NCBI GenBank assembly: GCA_930367215.1 | Contig: OV884056.1 | Span: 253,235,127-253,299,126 of the forward strand | Length of the DNA stretch: 64,000 nucleotides | From: Pollenia angustigena | Lineage: Eukaryota; Arthropoda; Insecta; Diptera; Polleniidae | Direction of reading: 5' to 3' | Shown here: piece after piece, positions 10,988-22,142 of the stretch | Numbering within the stretch: position 1 is the first letter of the stretch | Layout of the letters: each line of letters starts with the position of its first letter | Notes under the pieces: generated by a model | What the model was told of the DNA's origin: nothing | Seen by the model: the letters and a program-made list of their open reading frames with translations, nothing else | The model's database searches: none | Made by a program: the position numbers and the translations under genes

Positions 10988-11957
10988 CACAGAAAAAATT
11001 ATTTTTCCAATTCAAACAAAAAATTTGTAGAATCAAACAATTTTTTGTCTGAAATCGGTCCTAGAAACAAATTCGCATATTCAAACAATTTATTTGCATT
11101 TTGTTTATTGAAAAAAAAAACACAGATTTTTTCAAACAAATAATTTAACTGAATCAAACAAAAAGTTTACTGAAATTCATATACTAAATTTCAAAATCAA
11201 AAAAAAAGGTTTTTGCACAAGCAATGATGCGCACACAAGCAGCCACTGTATTAGAAGATGATGGCAGAGAGAGCAGAGCGGCCGGCTGGCTTTGAGACAC
11301 ATTTTTTTGTTGGAATAATTTTTGAACGAAATCTTTTTTTAAAACACACAATGTTTTTCGTCATCACTCACTGTTGCTGTATCCTTTCCTTTGCTTGTGA
11401 ACAAGAAATGTAACCCAAAAACGGCGACAGACCGACTCGATATGTTTTTCGTCATCATTATATTTTTGTATTTGATGTATTTAAGCAAACAGTTTGAAAA
11501 AATTGAATACGTGATTTTGTTTTTTTTTTAACCAACTTTGAAACCAACCAAAAATTTATTTTGTTTCTTATAATGTTGTTGTTGATTCTGTTGTTTGAAA
11601 AGAGTGAAACGTTTTTTTGTTTTTTTTTTACTTCAAACCTCTTCATCTCTCTTACTGTTGTACTTTTTTAAAGTGGCCAAAAATAGACTGTATGTGTTTT
11701 TTGTTGTAGTTCTTATATTTCACATTATGAAGTGTTGCTTACTTACGATCAAATAAAAAATGCAAAAAGACGACAACATTAAAAAGCGTTAAATATTTCA
11801 TACAAAATTATGAAAACTTGAAACCAATAACGCGTGTATTATATTTTTGAATGATTGTCAACATTTTTGTTGGTTAAATATAAATCAAACAAAAATTTTA
11901 ATTGAATCAGTAAAAAAATTTGTAGAAATTAAAAAAAATTTCAAACAATCGTTTGTT
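10988..11957 (-). mobile_element. MITE of the CACAGAAAAAAT family, one end degraded
   Basis: The left end TA|CACAGAAAAAATTATTTTTC matches the end of the complete copy at 21429-22140 in reverse orientation. Shared internal landmarks include 'CAATTCAAACAAAAAATTTG', 'GACCGACTCGATATGTTTTT', 'GGCCAAAAATAGACTGTATG' and 'CAACATTTTTGTTGGTTAAA'. The right tip lacks the expected TTTTTTCTGTG. A third, truncated copy is at 50950-51395. No open frame resembles a transposase. Confidence 0.7.
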
Positions 11958-12290
11958 TGTATATCTTGGATATTTGCATTTCAGTCACAGCATCTTTTTT
12001 AAAAACACAAATAACGAATATTTTGGAATATCTCAAAAACTGTTCTACTCTTGACAATTCTGACTTCATATTCAGATTCAGCGGAAAATTTTACATAAAG
12101 ATTAGGTGTAAAATTAATTTGGTCAAAAAATTGTCACGTATTGTAATTATTAGAAAGTTATGGGTTTTAAAGTTGTTTTCGGGAGTGTTTGAATTGTATG
12201 GGAGCTGTAGTCATACAAAAACCGATTTAAAAAAATTTGGTAGGACAAAGTATGTCCTACCATTCCATTTTTTATTAAGTTGATTGGCGG
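11958..12290 (+). repeat. dispersed repeat copy (inverse partner of 10320-10690)
   Basis: It matches the reverse of 10560-10690 with few differences over about 130 bp. After that it continues with text of the 'TTTTCGGGAGTGTTTGAATT', 'GTATGGGAGCTGTAGTCAT' kind, typical of short interspersed dipteran repeats. Confidence 0.6.
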
Positions 12291-13110
12291 TTGGTCTTCT
12301 AAACATCTGACTACAGGGTGCAATGAATGTTATCTCCACATAGATCTTTAGATTTTAGCTAAAATACCATTTACTTGGATAGACATTTAACATTATGCCA
12401 TGATTTTAAGTTTAGCTTTCTTTTTGAGCTTTTTTTTCTTTGCGATTCCCCAACAATTTAAGGCATATAATGAGTACGCAGTCATAAGTACTCAGAAAAT
12501 TAAGTATTTCAATTCATATTCATTCAATATGTCATTTCTTATTTACTTTTAGAAAAATCCTTCATGAAAACAAAAAAAAAAAAATCACATTGCAGTAGCA
12601 ATTGTATAAATTCATAGTATTTGCAGTCTAACAGTTTTGCATCTTAATGCAGCAGCAAAAAACATATTTTAATTTTAGTTACATTTTTAATTGCGAAACG
12701 TGTACTGCTTTTTCGTGCATATTTAGCATTAAGTGTTTGTTTTCTGTTTCTGGGTTTGATAATGTTTTTTTCTTAGTAAATGTAAGCACGAACTGAACTT
12801 GTTTAATAATCGTTATATTTTTTTTTATATAAAAATCATTTGAATGTTATTTTAACGTGTCAATGCCTTCTTTTGCGATTGCATGTTGATTTTATATTTT
12901 AGCAAATTAGTAGAAAATTAAGAAATTGTTTTAACAAAATTGCCTTAAGAAAAATATAATTTATTTATGTGGTTTAATTACTACACATTCCTCGTAAGCC
13001 ATTCAAGAGTTTGTGTTGCTGTATAACCTACAGTCATCGCTTCGTATTATCATAATATAACAAACAAATATCAAAATTCTTATATTGGTAAAAAATAAGG
13101 TTGGTTATGT
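12291..13110. other. AT-rich spacer, nothing recognised
   Basis: Only A/T-rich sequence without an identifiable repeat or gene. Confidence 0.45.
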
Positions 13111-13111
13111 A

Positions 13112-13310
13112 CACGCAGGAAAAAATATGGTTGAATATAACCATTTTCGAAGAACAAAATTACTATGCTTGGATTTGAGCAACGTCTGTGTTTACCGGTA
13201 ACCATATAATGGTTAAATTTGAACATATTATGGTTGAAATAAACTATAATTTACTCGAAGTTAACAATAATGTGATAAAAATAAACCATAATATGGTCAA
13301 AATTACAAAA
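13112..13310. mobile_element. MITE-like element of the ATGGTT family
   Basis: It starts TA|CACGCAGGAAAAAATATGGT and contains several copies of AACCATATAATGGTT- and ACCATAATATGGT-type palindromes. The same start and palindromes recur at 62196-62340 (CACACAGAGAAAAAC), in reverse near 26785, near 32060-32270 and near 63460. The right tip is not clear, so the end coordinate is approximate. Confidence 0.45.
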
Positions 13311-13511
13311 TTTAGTCAGATCAAATTAAAACAGTACGAACGCAAAGACAATAAAAGATTTTCAACAGCTGATATTTATTTTCACATCAGAAGCGAAAGC
13401 AAGAGTTTACTTTTTGATTACTCAACTGGAGTTCCTGGTGAGTTTTAAAGAGGATAACAAATTGAAGAAAAACTTCTTCGAAAGTGACTTTTTCAACGAT
13501 TTACGTTCTAA

Positions 13512-13694
13512 AGGCTCAGTTAGCCGGGAGTAACAGTAACAGTAACCTTACCGAAAAAATGTAAGACCAATCTATTTCTTACAGATTGAGACGTAACATC
13601 TTACTGCTAACTGTAATCTTTCTAATTGCTTTACAAACAACAAAATGAAACAGCTGATTTGCAACGTTTCTGTTACTCTCGGCTAACTGAGCCT
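13512..13694. mobile_element. MITE with TAA target duplication, inserted in gypsy integrase
   Basis: The terminal inverted repeats are AGGCTCAGTTAGCCGGGAGT on the left and, reversed, AGGCTCAGTTAGCCGAGAGT on the right. TAA flanks both sides (13509-13511 and 13695-13697). A 3-bp TAA duplication and a short non-coding body fit a PIF/Harbinger-mobilised MITE. It splits the gypsy integrase reading between the PGEF block and the FVRNET block, so it is younger than that retroelement. Confidence 0.75.
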
Positions 13695-13770
13695 TAAAAC
13701 ATGGTATTGTACCGCAACAAACATTCAACCATGCAAAAAGGACACCTTTCGCCGAGAACAACTTGCTTAA

Positions 13771-13977
13771 TTCGTTCGCAACGAAACAGTTGTTCCACCT
13801 CTGCAACCACCTTATGAAGGCCCGTTTACTGTTATCAAGCGCTGTGACAAATTTTATAAAATTTATATAAATGACAAACGAGTTAACGTAAGCATCGACC
13901 GTTTGAAAGCAGAATATGGGCACTTCCGTCAAAAGGTCACCACCGTGACCGAAAATTTAAAAGTTATTAAAAGCTGA
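13771..13977 (+). pseudogene. gypsy integrase C-terminal domain fragment
   Basis: An open stretch of 68 codons with its own stop reads FVRNETVVPPLQPPYEG, then PFTVIKRCDKFYKI, then DKRVNVSIDRLKAEYG. The PLQPPYEGP and VSIDRLK motifs are characteristic of the chromodomain-less integrase tail of Ty3/gypsy elements, which bends around target DNA. The upstream QQTFNHAKRTPF is in a different frame, so at least one frameshift separates them. It has no start codon and is not functional. Confidence 0.82.
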
Positions 13978-15000
13978 TTATTTTACGATATTGTTATGGA
14001 GAAACATTAAGATTTTACTAATTTTATAACTTTACTCATACATTTGTTCACTTAAATGAACAATCAGACTGCAAAGTTGTACAAACGTAATTTCTTATTT
14101 GTGAGAATGTTTTATTGTATGTTTTCTTTAATATTTATCTCTCTTAAAAGAGGTGATATTTGATAAAAAATATTCTAAAAAAATTTTATCACATGGTCTG
14201 TAATCTAAGGAAGAGTTCAAAGAAAGATATGTTATTCGGATTAACGGTAAATTTTTATTTTATTTTAATCATTATTCAGTTAAATTATTATAGAAAAAAT
14301 TTCACGTTCGAAATGTCACGTAGCGACCCAGATTTTGGCTTAAAAATAAAAAAAGACAGAAGATTTTGGAACCAAACCAAGACGTTTTAATGTTACATTG
14401 CTACGTAAAATTCTGAAAGTAGTTTGACTAAAAAATTGTGCCAGGTTTCGCTGAATTACGCCTTTTTATATATGGCCACAAAAACTACTTCTGTTTTTTC
14501 ACGTTCGAACTGCTACTTCTTTTGCCATTATCTTTGTCCTAGAATCATGCATAAATAACAGTGCTTTCACAGTGCTTTCTCATTTAAGAGTTAAGAGAAC
14601 GTAAAAATATTTTTTGTTTAAAATGGTATTGCATTTTTGATGCGTACGAATGTCACGTTCAACACTTTGGAATTATACATATATTAGAAGAGAGCACAGA
14701 CACAATTTCACTCTCCAAAGAACCAGCCACAACCAATGAGCGACCTGAAGCCTACACGACAGCCTCTGAAAGAAGAGTTCGTTTCCATGTTCCTTGGAAA
14801 GGGGAGTAATGTGGCATCACCATTCCACATACTTAATGATACAACCTTCTAATTCTTTGTGTATAATAATTTTATTACTATTTTTAAATTAACGATATTC
14901 TTTATGACCTAAAAGTGCAACCCCGAATTGTAAGAAGCACAAGTTTTGTTTCGTTTTGTTAATAAAGTATGTTCTATTAACAGCATGAAAAGTTAGGTTC

Positions 15001-15293
15001 GTGGATCCAGTTATAAGTTTCCGTTGTGTTACCATGTTACATCCTCTCCCAATGTTCGCACGTTACTTAGCTGTTGATATTCTCACCCAGCCATCCGGTT
15101 GATTCCTTGAAGGAGAGATTTTTTCACTGATTATTCTTTGACCAAACAGCTTAAGTCTTTGGTCTCCGAATGCCGAGCAGTCAAAGAGAAGATGTTCCGT
15201 TGATTCCTCCTCTTCCTCGTCACCGCAACTCCTACATAGGTCATTGTAAGGTAACCTTAACCATTGGGCGTGTTTCCCAACAGCGTACTCCAT
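15001..15293 (-). pseudogene. non-LTR retrotransposon ORF2 C-terminus and 3' UTR
   Basis: The minus-strand frame from 15293 reads MEYAVGKHAQWLRLPYNDL, then the zinc-knuckle-like block CRSC-x-EEEEESTEHLLFDC (Cys-x2-Cys ... His-x4-Cys), then an RLKLFG stretch. It stops near 15066. This cysteine/histidine block follows the RNase H or reverse-transcriptase domain in Jockey/I/R1-type elements. After the stop, a TGGTAACACAACGG segment resembles the common 'GGTATCACAAtGG' 3' UTR of such elements. The 5' part of the ORF is missing, as expected for a 5'-truncated insertion. Confidence 0.75.
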
Positions 15294-15365
15294 AATACAT
15301 TGTTTTAGCGTAACAGAAATTTAGCATAACATTCTTCGAATAGTGGCTTATTATAAAAATCGGAC

Positions 15366-15500
15366 AAGAACCCAGTAAAACTTCGCCTACAAAATAATGT
15401 TTTGAGTAATCAGAAAAACATAAGAGCACTTCTTACAGTTCTACTAAAAGAACCACAATGAATTTTACAAGGGATGTCCCAAATGGACACATAATTTTTT
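15366..15500 (+). repeat. dispersed repeat, second copy at 23547-23680
   Basis: It shares 'AACTTCGCCTACAAAATAAT', 'AGTAxTCAGAAAAACATAAG', 'AGCACTxCTTACA' and 'TTTTACAAGGxATGTCCC' in the same order and orientation with 23547-23680. Nature unknown; likely part of a short transposon. Confidence 0.65.
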
Positions 15501-18108
15501 TTTAGTAGCATTCTATTTGAATTTTGAGGGCTTGATGTAGGAGCTGTGGAACATCTCATCATTGTGGAACATCCTCTATACAAATATGGGGTAAAGTTAC
15601 GATTTATAAAAAACCAATGTTTGCAATATTTCGCTTTAGCATTTTTGTGAAATTAATGGGCTTGCAAGTAGAGTTATATTGGACCTACCGTGTAACAAGA
15701 AGCTTTTTTTTTTGCAAAATTATGGGACAACTTAATTTTATATTTTTAATTATCTCGTCGTTGGCCTTATTCCACCATTTTGGTCTGTTTTGCGCAGCGT
15801 GTTTCCAGTCATTACTTGCGACTTGGTTCTGTAAATTTGACGACAAATTTGTCTTCGTTTATGCTATCAATCTTTTGATTACTTCTCATATTATAATATT
15901 AAATATTAAATTTTAAGGTACTAGGGCTACATTCGATGCAAACAATTTAAAGATATTTCTCATTTCCTTTCTATAGAGGCTTAGCGAAAAAATGACCACT
16001 TTTTTCAAAAGGTTTAATTTTTGGTAGCAAATTTAACTCTATAAATGACAATGTTTATTAAATTTGAATACAACTTTCTTTAAAAATTCAACCTTTACGT
16101 TTATAATAATAGTAATAACTTGCAACAGACGCAGATCTACGTTTGACATAGAGTGCGAATTTTAAGTCAAATGGGGAAAAATAGTAGGTAATATCCTCCA
16201 TCCAGCAGCTAACGGAATTTCTTTCATTAAATTTTACAATATTGTCTTATAATTCCAAAAAATAAATATCAATAGAGAAACAAATTATTTCTCCACATTC
16301 CTAATAAGAACACTTGTCTTAAAACCCATTTCTAAGTTAATAAAAGTCATTTTATTTTATCTCTAATTGTTCGAAACTAACAATTGTATATATTCAAAAT
16401 ATCAAACCAATTTTGTGTTTTTTATTTCACGCTTAAACGTTTAAAGAAATCACTATTCATTTAATAAAGTAAGAAAACTGCAATTGAGAATAGTCATACA
16501 AATACGCACACACACACACATGTAAAATGTGTGTTTACAAACTTACTGATAATTTCCACATTTATGTCTTCTTTTATATCCTTTTGACCTGTAACCGTAA
16601 CCATGGAGCAACATATTGAACACCTTGTTAGCGTGGAAATGCGATATGACAATTTGACATGATTGAAAAATAAAAAGGAAACTTAAAAGTTACAAAATTT
16701 GTATTCTTCCTGCTGTGGTTCTCTCCCTCTCTTTCAAGCAATTCCAGGTACATTGTCTCTCTCTTTATATTTCTGGCAATTGAAATGAAACAAGTATGAC
16801 TTTGATACGAGTATGTAATACTATGTATACGTAAATTGCTCATGTATTTGTAATTTTGTTAGTTGGTATAAATAATTCTGAATGTAGTTTTAAACACCCA
16901 AGTGTTTTTATATATTTGTTTGATGATAAAATAACATTGTCTGTTATTGTTGGGTACCCAACTTTATCTAGCCACCGCTGTTGTTCTCTTATTAAATTTT
17001 TCAGTTAATATATGAAACATAAATGTTTGCATGATGTTCGTTAGTTAGTTTGCCTGGTTGTAAACACGATTGTGTATCTGTTTTATTATTGCTGTAACTG
17101 ATAAAAGTGTATGCGACTGTATATACTTATGTATGTATTTGTAAACATGCATGCTTTTCTTTGTTAAGTAAGATTGGAAAAAAAACATGAAAACTGTGTT
17201 ATGGACATACACGTCAAATACCATGAAAGGTAAACAGACAGCCATTGACCGCAGTAGTCGGAAATGCTTGAACAAATTTGGTATGATAAGAGGATTTTGT
17301 ATGCATTTCTCTTCAACATGTACAATGATTAAATGATTTTGAAAGTCTTTAAAAGAAACACATCAAAAAGGCTCATATAAATTTAAAAATTAAAAGTGGT
17401 TTAATAACTAAAAATTAAAAACATATATACATCAGACCGACTCACCTTATATGGCCAAAAAAAGTTTAAGTTGTACCATCCTGAAAATGAACTTTGACAT
17501 GTTTTATGAGGATTCCCAAATATTTGGGCTCTAGCGATAATCTCCCGTGAGCTAAACCACGTCAAAAAAGGGTGAATGGTATTTTGGTATTTTGCATGAA
17601 TAGAAAGTTCGAACAATTTTATTTTGTCGAATGAATGATCAAATATAATAGATATATAGGAACTCTTGGGTTCTGCATTAAAACATTTTAAAAATCTCAC
17701 CACAGACTCGAGTTAACGAGGTGTTAATATCATTTTGTTTATGCTTTTTAATTCGATTTTAATGAAAATTTAAAAATAACTTAACCCTGCTGTTAGGTTA
17801 AGCCCATTTGGTCCAATTTTTTAATTGTTTCCTTTGTAATTTTTTAACGGTGATATATACTGACTTATTTTCTTAGCTCACGTGGTCCTTTAATTAAACA
17901 ATGTTTTATACGAAAATTCAAGGTTCTGAATTAAACCAGGACAGAGAAAAATATAAATTTACGAATCTTAGGTTAAGGGACCATATTTTCTTTGATTTTC
18001 TTTAATTTTTTTTTAAATTAAAAAGAAATAAGTATATATTAGTTTGTTTTGTAAAAATTGTCATTGCATGATAAGCAAAATGTTTTTCAGTTAGTTTTTC
18101 AAATAAAC
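15501..18108. other. spacer without recognised genes
   Basis: It contains a short CA run near 16508 and a low-complexity frame at 15617-15916 that looks membrane-like only because the DNA is T-rich. No repeat ends, RNA genes or exons could be supported over these 2.6 kb. Confidence 0.4.
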
Positions 18109-18111
18109 TTA

Positions 18112-18299
18112 AGCTTCGTACAGACGATGGTCAGATCTTACAATGTTGTAATTTTTCTGACAGTGGTGCCATTGTCAAATGCATTAATTTTACACATCTT
18201 CTAAATGAAAATGAGCTTACAATGTTCACACAGATACAAGTCATTTTAGGCAATTTTAATGACAACATTGTAAGATCTGTCCATCGTCTGTACGAAGCT
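18112..18299. mobile_element. MITE with TTA target duplication
   Basis: The ends AGCTTCGTACAGACGATGG are perfectly inverted, and the match extends with one mismatch to about 40 bp (through CAGATCTTACAATGTTGT). TTA flanks both sides (18109-18111 and 18300-18302). It lies immediately beyond the C-terminus of the piggyBac relic that follows. The TTA duplication suggests PIF/Harbinger mobilisation. Confidence 0.75.
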
Positions 18300-18302
18300 T
18301 TA

Positions 18303-19125
18303 CTGAAAATGGAGCATTTTATGTCAAAGTTAGACTTGCAGCAACTACAAATTCCACGCTTTCGAGCCCCTGAGTAAGAAGTATTATTATTTAAAGAGGC
18401 AACTGGAACTATGCTTTGTGATCGTATTTCATTCAATAACTGTGCTGAGAACTCTTATTGAGGTATTATAGTCTGTTTCATGCGAATCCGATCAGCTGGA
18501 TCCGATGAAACGTAGATTTCAGAAAAAAGTACGTACGCATCCAAAGCGGATATATCAAGTACATTTGCAAATACAATGTTTGGTCATCGATTTGTTTTGC
18601 ATTTGGTTCTGTAGGAACCAACCATTTGATCAGCAGATCTACGCCACCTAAAATACCTTCATATGTAAGTTGCCTTTCGTGAAGTTTCTTTACCAACTCA
18701 AAATTGGAAAAAAAATTGTCGCCTGTTATATTCTACCCTTTGAAACCTTCTGTCAAGTCTAATACAACGCGTTACCCTTGCTTCTTTTCAGGCTGTGGAT
18801 TTCTAGGCTTACCAAGGTTTGGTTGTATTTTCCATAAATAACCTGACTTGGAGTCCACCGATAACCAAATTTTCAAAACATATTTTGCTGGTTTTGATGT
18901 CATAACCTTTCGTAAACAAAATCGCCCTCTGAATGCAACAAGTTGCTCACCAATGGTAATATTTTCGTGACAATTGTAAAACATTGGATGTTGTTGCCAA
19001 CGGTCCCACAGTTGACGAATTGGAGCAAATTTATCGCAAGTACGCATTTGTCATCGACTCAAAACATCTTCGAAACAGATGGCACTTTCAATCATATGAA
19101 ATGTTTCTTCAAAGAAAATTGAGTG
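18303..19125 (-). pseudogene. piggyBac-family transposase relic
   Basis: The minus-strand pieces are in piggyBac order. First is an FEDVLSR region, then CDKFAPIRQLWDRW, then ITIGEQLVAFRGR, where the first catalytic Asp of the usual DEQL block is Gly. SKPAKYVLKIWLSVDSKSGY follows, then (near 18720-18650) DNFFSNFELVKKL with the second Asp in DNFF. A cysteine-containing tail comes last (ARKRGICSCCKSN near 18370-18330), like the piggyBac C-terminal Cys-rich domain. The 'VDxxDQ' block that supplies another catalytic Asp is missing or scrambled between 18480 and 18650. Stops and frame changes make it dead. Its TTAA ends were not found. Confidence 0.82.
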
Positions 19126-19195
19126 GCCCTCCAAACCATTTTCGTTTATTTTTTACCTGATCCTTCTTAAAGGATTTTGTATCAAAGCTCACTAA

Positions 19196-19405
19196 TGGTG
19201 TTTTCTTTTCTACAAAAAAATGTGACATTTTTTTAAAAAAAATGCAATTTGGTGTCTGTTTCTTAAAAATTTTGCTCCCGAAAAGCGTGGCTTGTTTTAT
19301 TCTAAAATACTCATCCTTTTCGGGAGCAAAATTTTGAAGAAACAGGCATCAAATTGCATTTTTTTAAATAAAATGTCACATTTTTTTGTAGAAAAGAAAA
19401 CACCA
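19196..19405. mobile_element. hairpin MITE with TAA target duplication
   Basis: Two arms of about 93 bp (19196-19288 and 19313-19405) are nearly perfect inverted copies. The tips are TGGTGTTTTCTTTTCTACAA, and CCCGAAAAG lies next to the loop. TAA flanks both sides (19193-19195 and 19406-19408). There is no coding sequence. It sits just upstream of the piggyBac relic. Confidence 0.75.
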
Positions 19406-19409
19406 TAAT

Positions 19410-20183
19410 ACTAAAGAACAGATTATATGGTGTGGTTGAAAAAATCTTGAGATTAAAATTTATATTATCAAAAAACTATATTTACAATATTTTTTTATTT
19501 GCTTAATATTTTAAAGTCATTGATAAAATAATTGTAAACAGAAAATGTTTTGATGTTAAATGTTTTTTGTAAATTTTTTTTTTTTTTATTAAATAAATAA
19601 TAATACTAAATTTTTTAAGCGTTGTATTCTGCAAAGTGCAAGTCTGATATGTGTTAATTATACTTAATTGTACGTATATGTTAAATTTTAAAGGAGGCCA
19701 AAATCTTTGACTTTTGCACACTAGTGTTAATTAATTTCCCATATTATTTCTTTTTTTTAATCCAATGAACTTGTGCACACTTTCTCAAATAAAAAAAAAA
19801 AAATTAAATCCTTAATCAAACCATATTTATAAACCCTTTAACATCATATTTATTCAAAAATTTATATTTGTCTTTTAATCAAACTTTTTTCACTAAACGC
19901 AAATAGCAAAAGTTTTGAAAAAAGGAAAAATTATGCAAATTTGCAGCTGTTAAATATTATTCTAAATACAATAACTTTTCATGTGGTTTTAAATTAATTT
20001 ACATATTCGTTATACAAAAAAAATGGTGGAGGGTAGAAAACTGCTAAATGCTCAATTGTACCACAAGTAGAATAGATAAGTTTGCGGACAAATGTCTGTG
20101 TATGAGCGCAAATGACCTGATGTTAAGTTTGGCGAAATGCAAAACAAAAAAAAAAAAAAAATATATTTAACATAATTGCGTTA
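19410..20183. other. A/T-rich spacer
   Basis: Low-complexity A and T runs, including poly-A near 20143-20163. Nothing else recognised. Confidence 0.45.
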
Positions 20184-20191
20184 GAAAGTAC

Positions 20192-21337
20192 CAATGTTGC
20201 CAATTTAGCCATTTAGTGGCTAGATTTAGCCATTTTTAATCCTGTTTAGCCATTAAAAAATGAGTTTAGCCATAAGCCATTTTTTTAGCCATTTTTCAAC
20301 TTGTTTAGCCATAATTTTTTTTTGCCGTTTTTCTTTTAAAATAATAATTTACAATTTCTTATAAAAATGTATTAAAGCAAAATAAACACTTTTAACAATT
20401 CAAACTCATTTCATTTAAATCACAACTTTTACAAATGTTGGAAATCGCTATAAACTATGATGATGAAACTTCTTTAAAAATAAAGCAATAGTAGTCCAAT
20501 ATTAAATTAAAAAAATGGATCAACACAAACATCGGTGTTTCTTTCTGGTTGCAAGTATTTCAATAAAGAGATGCAGGCGGCAAAAAAATATTTTTTAGAA
20601 ATTTCAGAATAGACTATATAGTTGCTCTCACTTGCATGGTCTAATGATGAAGTAGAGAGGGTTTTTACCCAAGTAAGCATCGTTTAAAGTAATTTGAGAA
20701 GAATTAAGCAACCGTTAATTCGATTTTGTCAATAAAATATTCATACCAGCACCACAAAAGTGGAGAGGGTACGATGCGTTTGTGCTGATGTTTGTAACAC
20801 CTTAAAATAATGGTCCTTAGCGCACCTTTACGTATACCGATTGACTCAGAATCACTTTCTGCTGGCTGGCTGGCTGTTTTGGAGTTTATTTGATAAAATT
20901 TGGTACATAGGTTCTAATGTGGTGTAGGGTACCATATAGTCGGTGTTGGCCGACTATACTTTCTTACTAGTTTTTCATTGTAGATCTGGACTGAAAAGGT
21001 TGGGTAAATGTTGTCGTGATTATGATTTACCTTCAAATTATTAAAATCTAATAGGTCCGAGTGATCTCTATGATATGAACAATAACGACATCGAATTTAT
21101 CGATGATTTAATTTTTTAAATATCTAACAAAATATTAATTTACGTTTATTCTTATTTAACAAATTGATCTTAACTAACAATTTCATCGTAAACCACTTTA
21201 AATGAATTGTTTCTGTTTTGTTATTGAATTTTAATGTGTTTTTATTTAAAAAAGCTTTTAGCCATTTTTTAGCACATTTTTAGCCATTTTTTTCCATTAA
21301 TTTTGCCATTTTTGGTCACCAAGTTTTGGCAACACTG
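20192..21337 (+). mobile_element. hAT element with perfect 8-bp target duplication and transposase remnant
   Basis: GAAAGTAC flanks both ends exactly (20184-20191 and 21338-21345), the 8-bp duplication expected of hAT. The tips are CAATGTTGCCAA and, reversed, CAGTGTTGCCAA. Just inside both ends are many copies of TTAGCCATTTTT, likely subterminal transposase-binding repeats. Around 20540-20710 a remnant of the hAT C-terminal dimerisation domain is readable in pieces: FWLQVFQ, then WSNDEVERVFTQVSIV, then NLRRIKQPL. The 'SNxxVERVF' motif is diagnostic. A mini-me-like repeat sits inside at about 20745-20965. The full transposase is missing. Confidence 0.85.
20745..20965 (+). repeat. mini-me/DINE-like dipteran repeat nested in the hAT element
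   Basis: The text runs 'AAAGTGGAGAGGGTACGATG', 'TATACCGATTGACTCAGAAT', 'CTGGCTGGCTGGCTG', 'AAATTTGGTACATAGG', ending 'GGCCGACTATACTTTCTTAC'. Similar text is at 28590-28900 and, reversed, at 30785-30840. It is non-coding. Confidence 0.6.
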
Positions 21338-21428
21338 GAAAGTACTAATGTGGTAAGAAACAAACAGATGAAGTCAAAAGAAGTATTATATATTCGCATC
21401 GAAAAGTTTGTTAAAATATTGGCATGTA

Positions 21429-22140
21429 CACAGAAAAAATTATTGCCGAATTATTTTCAAACAAACGATTGCTTGAAAATTTTTTTAATGATTCAATCAA
21501 TATTTTTGTTTGATTTTTATTTAACCAACAAAAATGTGGACAACTCTTCAAAAATATAATAAACGCGTTATTGGTGTCAAGTTTTCATAATTTTGTATGA
21601 AATATTTAACGCTCTTTAATGTTGTCGTCTTTTTGCATTTTTTTATTTGATCGTTAGCAACACTTCGTTATGTGAAATATAAGAACAACAACAAAAAACA
21701 CAAACAGTCTATTTTTGGACGCTTTAAAAAGTGCAACTATAGGAAAAACAATTGCTGGTAAAAAACGTTTCACTCTTTTTAAACAACAGTAACAACATTA
21801 TAAGAAACAAAATCCCGTATTAAATTTTTTAAAACTGTTTAGTTAAATACATCAAATACAAAAATAGAATGATGACGAAAAACATATCGAGTCGGTCTGC
21901 TGCCTTTCTTGGTTACATTTCTTTTTTTTTTTTTGATTTTGAAATTTAGTATATGAATTTCGTAAACTTTTTGTTTGATTCAGTTAAATTATTTGTTTGA
22001 AAAAATCAGTGTTTTTTCAGTAAACAAAATGCAAATAAATTGTTTGAATATGCAAATTTGTTTATAGGACCGATTTCAGACAAAAAATTGTTTGATTCTA
22101 CAAATTTTTTGTTTGAATTGAAAAAATGATTTTTTCTGTG
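21429..22140 (+). mobile_element. MITE of the CACAGAAAAAAT family, complete copy (712 bp)
   Basis: The ends are TA|CACAGAAAAAATTATT and AATGATTTTTTCTGTG|TA, inverted for about 14 bp, with TA on both sides. It is made largely of 'TTGTTTGA/TCAAACAA'-type motifs near the ends. Copies are at 10988-11957 (inverted) and 50950-51395 (truncated). No transposase frame. Confidence 0.75.
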
Positions 22141-22142
22141 TA

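Larger units (their letters stand above)
13395..15000 (+). mobile_element. Ty3/gypsy LTR retrotransposon, 3' part (relic)
   Basis: The order is an integrase fragment ending in TGVPGEF (typical 'PGEF' block) at 13395-13446, an acidic stretch to 13511, a MITE insertion, then HAKRTPF-like sequence and FVRNETVVPPLQPPYEGPFT with DKRVNVSIDRLKAEY to a stop at 13975-13977. This is the gypsy integrase C-terminal domain. A second piece at 14702-14809 ends in RRVRFHVPWKGE and a stop, like the end of a gypsy pol. It is followed by a purine tract (GGAAAGGGGAG) and TGTGGCATCACC at 14810, a plausible start of the 3' LTR, with AATAAA near 14960. About 700 bp of unrelated sequence separates the two pieces. 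The exact LTR end is unclear. Confidence 0.7.

Noticed and set aside
15617..15916. 99-codon hydrophobic frame as a membrane protein
   Set aside because: The hydrophobicity follows from T-rich DNA (Phe/Leu/Ile codons). No start context or homology was seen.
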